Shown here piece after piece: positions 7,576 to 12,191 of a stretch of DNA of 12,191 nucleotides (its first letter is position 1; every line of letters begins with the position of its first letter). Source of the DNA: Desulfobacteraceae bacterium 4572_89 (lineage in GTDB: Bacteria > Desulfobacterota > Desulfobacteria > Desulfobacterales > Desulfobacteraceae); assembly GCA_002085465.1 (NCBI GenBank), contig NBML01000036.1, positions 1 to 12,191 on the forward strand, written 5' to 3'. The notes beneath the pieces were generated by a model. The model saw only the letters and a list, made by a program, of their open reading frames with translations, did not search any database and had not been told where the DNA came from. Position numbers and translations under genes: made by a program.

Positions 7576-8622
7576 ATGAAAAAATATGCATTATTTATTG
7601 GATGTAACATACCGGCAAAAGTTCAGCAATATGAGACTTCAGCAAGGGCTGTGCTAGAAAAATTAAATATTTCAATCACTGATATAAAAGAGTTCAACTG
7701 CTGTGGTTATCCCATGAAAAATACCGATCAGATGGCATGGCTGCTGTCAGCTGCCAGAAATATTGCCCTGGCTGAAAAAAAAGGTCTGGATATCCTGACC
7801 CTTTGTCAATGTTGTTTTGGAAGCCTTAAAAAAGCAAATTCTTTTTTAAAGGATGACAATGATATTGCCCTTAAAATCAATGAAATTCTAAGCAAAGAAG
7901 GCCTCAAATACAAAGGGACCTCTTCTGTAACAAACTATTTGTCCGTACTCCATAATGACATTACAATTGATGAACTTAATAAAAAAACCATTGATCATTA
8001 CAAGGATCTTAAAATAGCAACCCATTATGGCTGCCACGCCCTCAGGCCATCTGCAATAATGGAGTTTGATGATCCTGTATCCCCATCAATCATTGACAAT
8101 CTTGTCAATGTGACAGGAGCAAAAAGCATTGACTGGGCATCCAAACTGGATTGCTGCGGAGCACCTGTTCTGGGAATCAATGACAATTTATCCTATGACC
8201 TTACAGAAAAAAAACTGGCAAACGCCAAAAAGGCTGGTGCTGATTTTATTTGTGTGGCCTGCCCATGGTGTCATACCCAGTTTGATAAGGTTCAGGATCT
8301 TATTGTTTCAAAAAGGGATAAAGAAATCCAGCTTCCCTCAATTCTTTATACTCAGCTTTTAGGACTTCGCCTGGGTATTGGCCAAAAAGAATTAGGCCTT
8401 GCCAGGCCTGATCATCAGGGTCAAAACCATACTGGCTCTGATTATAAAAAAAATGAACTTTTGAACCAGGCGTTTTCCAAACTTTTTGAGACCAGAGATA
8501 AAACTGAGAAAAAAGCCAAAAAGAAAAAGCCAGCCAAAAAAAAATCGGCCCAAAAAGAATCAACCCAAAAAAAATCAATTGGAACAAAACCAGCAAAAAA
8601 AGAATCCCAGACAATTGAATAA
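7576..8622 (+). CDS. hdrB: HdrB-like subunit (two CCG domains)
   Basis: HdrB-type proteins bind two non-cubane [4Fe-4S] clusters and form the disulfide- or thiol-active site in heterodisulfide reductases. This 348-residue protein has both cysteine sets. The first is Cys10, Cys42-Cys43-Gly, then Cys77/79/80. The second is Cys153, Cys193-Cys194-Gly, then Cys226/229/232. The spacings are close to the CX31-39-CC-X~35-CXXC family pattern, so both sites look intact. The conserved core ends at about residue 275. A Lys/Ala/Ser-rich tail follows from about 308 to 348, which ordinary HdrB proteins of about 300 residues lack. The start has only a weak Shine-Dalgarno (CGGA, 7565-7568). The gene sits between the membrane Fe-S protein, whose C-terminus resembles HdrC, and HdrA, so the operon supplies an HdrC-HdrB-HdrA set. 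The true substrate is unknown, since these bacteria do not have the methanogen CoM/CoB pair. Confidence 0.88.
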   Translation: MKKYALFIGCNIPAKVQQYETSARAVLEKLNISITDIKEFNCCGYPMKNTDQMAWLLSAARNIALAEKKGLDILTLCQCCFGSLKKANSFLKDDNDIALKINEILSKEGLKYKGTSSVTNYLSVLHNDITIDELNKKTIDHYKDLKIATHYGCHALRPSAIMEFDDPVSPSIIDNLVNVTGAKSIDWASKLDCCGAPVLGINDNLSYDLTEKKLANAKKAGADFICVACPWCHTQFDKVQDLIVSKRDKEIQLPSILYTQLLGLRLGIGQKELGLARPDHQGQNHTGSDYKKNELLNQAFSKLFETRDKTEKKAKKKKPAKKKSAQKESTQKKSIGTKPAKKESQTIE

Positions 8623-8662
8623 AGTTTTGTATAAAAAATTTTAAAGCCCGGTTTTTATAAAA

Positions 8663-8696
8663 TCAGGTTGTTTATTAAGTCAGGTTGTATATTAGG
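8663..8696 (+). repeat. 17-bp imperfect tandem repeat upstream of hdrA
   Basis: TCAGGTTGTTTATTAAG (8663-8679) is followed directly by TCAGGTTGTATATTAGG (8680-8696), identical at 15 of 17 positions. The second copy runs into the hdrA Shine-Dalgarno sequence. This looks like a local tandem duplication in the 81-base gap between hdrB and hdrA. A regulatory role is possible but not shown. Confidence 0.6.
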
Positions 8697-8698
8697 AG
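8694..8698 (+). promoter_or_regulatory. Shine-Dalgarno of hdrA
   Basis: AGGAG lies five bases before ATG 8704, with A-rich spacing. It decides between this start and the in-frame ATG at 8668, which has no such site and would add 12 residues unlike any HdrA N-terminus. Confidence 0.75.
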
Positions 8699-8703
8699 AA
8701 AAA

Positions 8704-11700
8704 ATGTCACAGAAAAAAATCGGTTCAATCATGGTGGTTGGAGGTGGGATTTCAGGAATGCAGGCAGCCCTTGATGCTGCTGATTCCGGATATTATGTTT
8801 ATCTTGTGGAAAAGTCGCCTTCCATTGGCGGTATTATGGCTCAGCTGGACAAGACTTTTCCTACCAACGACTGTGCCATGTGAATTATTTCACCAAAACT
8901 GGTCGAGGTCGGCCGGCATATAAATATTGAACTTTTAACCCTGTCTGAAGTTAAAAATATAAATGGTGAAGAAGGTAATTTTACTGTGGATATTGTCCAG
9001 CATCCCCGATATGTTGATATGGACAAATGCATTGCCTGCGGTCTATGCGCTGAAAAGTGTCCCAAAAAAGTGGATGATGAATATGATGAGGGACTTGGGA
9101 AAAGAAAAGCAATCTATGTAAAATATGCCCAGGCAGTGCCTTTAAAATATTCAATTGATGCAGAAAACTGTATTTACCTTACAAGGGGAAAATGTGGGAA
9201 TTGTGAAAAAGTATGCCCCACCAATGCAATCAATTATAAAGACAAGCAAAAAGATATCACCCTGAATGTGGGGTCTGTTATTATTTCTTCAGGCTGCAAA
9301 CCCTATGACCCTGGCGAACATGATGTTTATGGGTATAATAAATCCAAAAATATTGTAACAAGTCTTGAATTTGAACGTATACTTTCTTCTGCCGGACCCT
9401 ATGAAGGGCATCTGGTAAGGCCTTCCGATAAAAAAGAACCAAAAAAAATAGCCTGGCTCCAATGTATAGGTTCAAGGGACAACCATTTAGGTTCCAATGG
9501 GTACTGCTCCTCTGTCTGCTGTACCTATGCTGTCAAGGAAGCAATGCTGGCCAAGGAACACAGCCCTGATCCTCTGGATACAGCAATCTTTTATATGGAT
9601 ATCAGAACCCATGGAAAAGATTATGAACATTTCTATAACAGGGGCAGAGATGAGTCTGGAATAAGATTTGTTAAATCCAGAATCACCAATATAGTTCCCG
9701 ATGCTGCAACAGGCATGCAGATTCTTAATTACATAGATGAATCCGGAATCAGGCAGGAAGAAGAGTTTGATATTGTGGTATTGTCCGTTGGACTGTGCAT
9801 TGGAAGTGAAGCTGTTGAGCTGGCAGGCAAAATGGATATCAGCCTTGATCACTATAATTTTGTTACCACCAATAGTTTTGAACCGGTCAAGACCTCAAAA
9901 CCGGGTGTTTTCATCTGCGGAGCTTTTGAAGCCCCTAAAGATATTCCCTCCTCTGTTATTGAATCCAGTGCTGCCGCCGGTATGGCAGGCATAAACCTCA
10001 GGGAATCCAGGTGGTCCCTCACCAAAACCAAAAAAATTCCAGAAGAGATTAATATAACAGGAGACGCCCCGCGAATAGGGGTTTTTGTCTGCAGATGCGG
10101 GACCAATATAGCAGGTGTGGTTGATGTGCCTGCTGTTGTTGAAATGGCAAAAAAACTGCCCTATGTCGTATATGCCGATGAGAACATGTTTTCCTGTTCC
10201 CAGGATACCCAGGATGCCATCTCAGACATTATAAAGGAAAAACAGTTGAACCGGGTTGTCATAGCAGCCTGTACACCCAAGACCCATGAAGGTCTGTTCC
10301 AGGAAACACTGACCAATGCCGGTATCAATAAATATCTTTTTGACATGGCAAATATTCGGAACCAATGTTCATGGATACATGCCAAAGAGCATGAAAAAGC
10401 AACCCAGAAAGCCAAAGACCTGGTACGCATGACAACAGCCAAGGTTGCTTTGCACGAATCCCTGACAGAACCCACCCTTGAAATTGACCAGGCAGGCCTG
10501 GTTATCGGTGGAGGTGTTGCAGGAATAATGGCGGCAAAAACACTTGCCGATCAGGGATATCACACCCATCTCCTGGAAAAGGAAGACAGGCTTGGGGGCC
10601 AGGCAAACAAGATCTATCAGACTTGGCAGCAAGAAGATGTCCAGACCCATCTTAAATCAATGATAAAGTCTGTTGAAGAAAATAAATTAATCCATATTCA
10701 TTTGAATACAGAGATAACAGATGTTGATGGATTTGTTGGAAATTTTGAAACCCATATCAATGAAAATGGTACCAAAGATACCCTGAAGCATGGCATCACC
10801 ATTATTTCCACGGGAGCTTCCGAGCTAAAACCCCAGGAACATCTTTACGGAGAAGATGACCGTGTAATAACAGGGCTTGAACTGGACCAGAAGTTTTTAA
10901 ATAATGATGAGGATCTCAAATCCTTGAACACTGCAGTCTTTATCCAATGTGTGGGTTCAAGAATACCTGAACGTCCCTTTTGTTCAAAAGTCTGCTGCAC
11001 TCAATCCATCAGGAACGCCTTGAAATTAAAATCAATAACTCCTGAAATGAAAGTGTTTGTATTGTATCGGGATATGCGTGCCTTTGGATTAAGGGAAGAT
11101 CTTTATACCCAGGCCCGGGAAAAAGGCATACAATTTATCAAATTTGATTTTGAAAAAGAACTTAAAGTGAAAGGGAAAGAAGATCATCTGCAGGTGGTTT
11201 TTTCCGACACCTCACTTAGAAGGAAAATGGAGATAAAAAGCAATCTCATTGTTCTTGCCTCTGCCATTGTCCCTGAAAAGGGGAATAAGCTTGCAGCCAT
11301 GTATAAAGCCACCCAGAATGCTGATGGTTTTTTCATGGAAGCCCATGCCAAACTAAGACCTGTTGACTGCTCAACAGATGGTGTATTCATCTGCGGCCTT
11401 GGCCATGCTCCCAAACCCATTGACGAGTCCATATCCCAGGCCCAGGCAGCTGCCACAAGGGCGGTTACCCTTCTTGCCAAAAAGAAAATGAACATGGACG
11501 GAACCATTGCCATGGTGGACCAGGAGATCTGCAGTTCCTGCGGTGTATGCGTTTCCATCTGTCCATTTTCCGCTCCGTCCTTTGACAAAGAAGGCCGTTT
11601 TGAGGGGAAAGCCCAGGTCAACCCTGTGCTCTGTAAGGGATGCGGATTATGTGTTGCGTCCTGCAGATCAGGGGCCCTGCATTTAAAAGGATTTGACAAT

Positions 11701-11850
11701 AATCAGATATTTGCCCAGATATTTACCCAGGATGATAAATTTGAGGATGAACTACTCCCTGAAAACAAAACAGACGTCGAAAAAAAATCAGCTGCTGATA
11801 AAAAATCAGCTGCTGAAAAGAAAAAAAATACAGCTGATGCTGCTGTTTAA
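8704..11850 (+). CDS. hdrA: Selenocysteine-containing double HdrA (flavin/Fe-S electron-bifurcating subunit)
   Basis: HdrA is the FAD and Fe-S core of heterodisulfide-reductase complexes, where flavin-based bifurcation takes place. Read through TGA 8881-8883 as Sec60, the protein has 1048 residues. The first half has an FAD motif GGGISG (13-18), then [16 protein letters not shown] matching the family's FPTxDCxxC, then ferredoxin-type cysteines (109/112/115/119; 156/164/167/171) and a C-x13-C-x3-CC set (254/268/272/273). The second half starts with the HdrA N-terminal domain ([10 protein letters not shown], from about 457) and has a second GGGVAG (602-607) and cysteines 749/760/764/765. Two ferredoxin motifs follow at 943-953 and 977-987, then a Lys/Ala-rich tail (about 1022-1048). 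Homology to HdrA continues without a break or frame change on both sides of the TGA, which argues against a pseudogene. A SECIS-like hairpin follows the codon. It is 13 bases from the mvhD-like gene. Annotation pipelines will probably split it at 8883. Confidence 0.9.
8881..8883 (+). other. Recoded UGA: selenocysteine 60 of HdrA
   Basis: This TGA stands where HdrA proteins have the second cysteine of the FPTxDCxxC element. Family sequence runs up to it (TFPTNDCAM) and continues in the same frame directly after it ([10 protein letters not shown]), so termination would destroy a conserved protein after 59 residues. Sec at this position is known for HdrA of Methanocaldococcus and for HdrA-like proteins of some deltaproteobacteria. 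Confidence 0.9.
8899..8916 (+). promoter_or_regulatory. Bacterial SECIS-like hairpin in hdrA
   Basis: CTGGTC (8899-8904) pairs with GGCCGG (8911-8916), six pairs including two G-U. The loop GAGGTC (8905-8910) contains GGUC, the loop bases recognised by SelB in E. coli fdhF. The stem begins 15 bases after the TGA, a bacterial-type position inside the coding region. No folding program was run. Confidence 0.65.
11782..11816 (+). repeat. Tandem repeat coding for the HdrA tail
   Basis: AAAAAATCAGCTGCTGA occurs at 11782-11798 and again at 11800-11816, an 18-base period that keeps the reading frame and encodes two KKSAA units ([12 protein letters not shown]). It marks the low-complexity end of HdrA and looks like a replication-slippage duplication. 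Confidence 0.7.
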
Positions 11851-11854
11851 GGAG
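11849..11854 (+). promoter_or_regulatory. Shine-Dalgarno of the mvhD-like gene
   Basis: AAGGAG overlaps the hdrA stop codon and lies nine bases before ATG 11864. It supports that start rather than the out-of-frame ATG at 11857 and suggests coupling of hdrA and mvhD translation. Confidence 0.7.
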
Positions 11855-11863
11855 ATATGAATA

Positions 11864-12191
11864 ATGGAAGATAAAAAAATCAAAATAACCAGCTTCCTCT
11901 GTAACTGGTGCAGTTATGGTGCAGCTGATCTTGCCGGGGTCAGCAGAATGCAGTACCCTGCTGATATAAGGGTGATCCGAATTCCCTGCACAGGAAGGAT
12001 GAGTCCTAAATTTATCCTTTCTGCCCTGAGGGAAGGCGCAGACGCCGTGTGGGTGTCTGGCTGACATCCCGGAGAATGTCATTACCTGGACGGTAATTAT
12101 TATGCACGCAGGAAATTCGCTTTAATGGGCAACCTTCTTGAGCACATGGGAATTGATAGGGACAGGGTCCATTTTTCCTGGATCTCTTCCG
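11864..12191 (+). CDS. mvhD: Selenocysteine-containing MvhD-like [2Fe-2S] subunit (partial)
   Basis: MvhD is the small [2Fe-2S] subunit that passes electrons between HdrA and a partner such as [NiFe] hydrogenase or formate dehydrogenase. The window holds 109 residues and the gene continues past the end. Reading TGA 12062-12064 as Sec67 gives [24 protein letters not shown], matching the family's GCxxGxCHY..GN element. The other conserved cysteines, Cys13 and Cys16 (CNWC), Cys42 (PCTGRMSP) and Cys72, are present. Homology is unbroken across the TGA. VhuD of Methanocaldococcus and BamF of the Geobacter benzoyl-CoA reductase complex are family members that carry Sec. The gene starts 13 bases after hdrA with a strong Shine-Dalgarno. 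The adjacent HdrA and HdrB make a role as HdrA's redox partner very likely. A C-terminal fusion beyond the window cannot be excluded. Confidence 0.9.
12062..12064 (+). other. Recoded UGA: selenocysteine 67 of MvhD-like protein
   Basis: The TGA occupies the first cysteine position of the MvhD Gly-Cys-x4-Cys-His-Tyr element. Family sequence continues in frame without a gap to the end of the window. As a stop it would leave a 66-residue fragment lacking half of the cluster ligands. Confidence 0.9.
12081..12097 (+). promoter_or_regulatory. Bacterial SECIS-like hairpin in mvhD
   Basis: ATTACC (12081-12086) pairs perfectly with GGTAAT (12092-12097). The five-base loop is TGGAC, which has GG but not the E. 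coli GGUC. The stem begins 16 bases after the TGA, nearly the same distance as in hdrA. No folding program was run. Confidence 0.6.

Noticed and set aside
8668..8703. ATG 8668 as the start of hdrA
   Set aside because: It has no Shine-Dalgarno, and the 12 extra residues do not resemble an HdrA N-terminus. ATG 8704 follows AGGAG at the right distance.
8881..8883. hdrA as a pseudogene or two separate genes split by a TGA stop
   Set aside because: The frame is unchanged across the TGA, HdrA homology is continuous, the codon replaces a conserved cysteine, a SECIS-like hairpin follows, and the neighbouring mvhD shows the same pattern.
9487..9852. Antisense open frame of 121 codons opposite hdrA
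   Set aside because: It overlaps the well-conserved first half of HdrA and has no family resemblance of its own.
11184..11699. Antisense open frame of 171 codons opposite hdrA
   Set aside because: It lies fully opposite a conserved coding region, shows no recognisable family and has low-complexity composition, as expected of a shadow frame.
11723..12082. Antisense open frame of 119 codons over the hdrA-mvhD junction
   Set aside because: It spans two conserved genes and their junction, and its product is unlike any known family.

Overview
The window looks like a piece of chromosome from a strictly anaerobic, sulfate-reducing member of the Desulfobacterales (a Desulfobacula/Desulfobacter-type organism). 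The reasons are moderate to low GC, a PxxKW-family cysteine-rich protein, and an Hdr-type redox operon of the kind found in these bacteria. Two genes in that operon can only be read through if UGA encodes selenocysteine. No tRNA, rRNA, insertion sequence, CRISPR array or phage gene was seen.

Layout. Positions 65-337 (minus) encode a 90-residue cysteine-rich PxxKW protein, divergent from a two-gene plus-strand unit. That unit is kdsD (arabinose-5-phosphate isomerase, 588-1571), overlapping by 4 bases with a PfkA-family phosphofructokinase (1568-2896). Converging on it from the minus strand are miaA (tRNA dimethylallyltransferase, 4681-5622) followed by a lipoprotein with a type I periplasmic-binding domain (2886-4622). 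The two convergent units overlap by 11 bases at their stop codons. A good sigma70-type promoter at 5629-5658 then drives a plus-strand redox operon that runs off the end of the window.

The redox operon has four genes. The first (5778-7535) is a membrane protein with about five or six membrane segments, a CxxCH haem c motif in a probably periplasmic loop, and four CxxCxxCxxxC [4Fe-4S] motifs. The second (7576-8622) is an HdrB-like protein with two CCG-type cysteine sets. The third (8704-11850) is a 1048-residue double HdrA with an in-frame UGA at codon 60. The fourth (11864 to the window end) is an MvhD-like [2Fe-2S] protein with an in-frame UGA at codon 67. Each UGA replaces a family cysteine, and each is followed after 15-16 bases by a 6-bp hairpin of the bacterial SECIS type.

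Taken together, the four proteins suggest a membrane-tethered, selenocysteine-containing heterodisulfide-reductase-like complex. It could link periplasmic or membrane electrons (haem c, haem b) through Fe-S clusters to a flavin-based bifurcating or confurcating HdrA core and then, via MvhD, to a partner encoded beyond the window. The subunit families are recognisable; the overall complex, its direction of electron flow and its partners are inference. Standard gene calling would split or truncate both selenoproteins.
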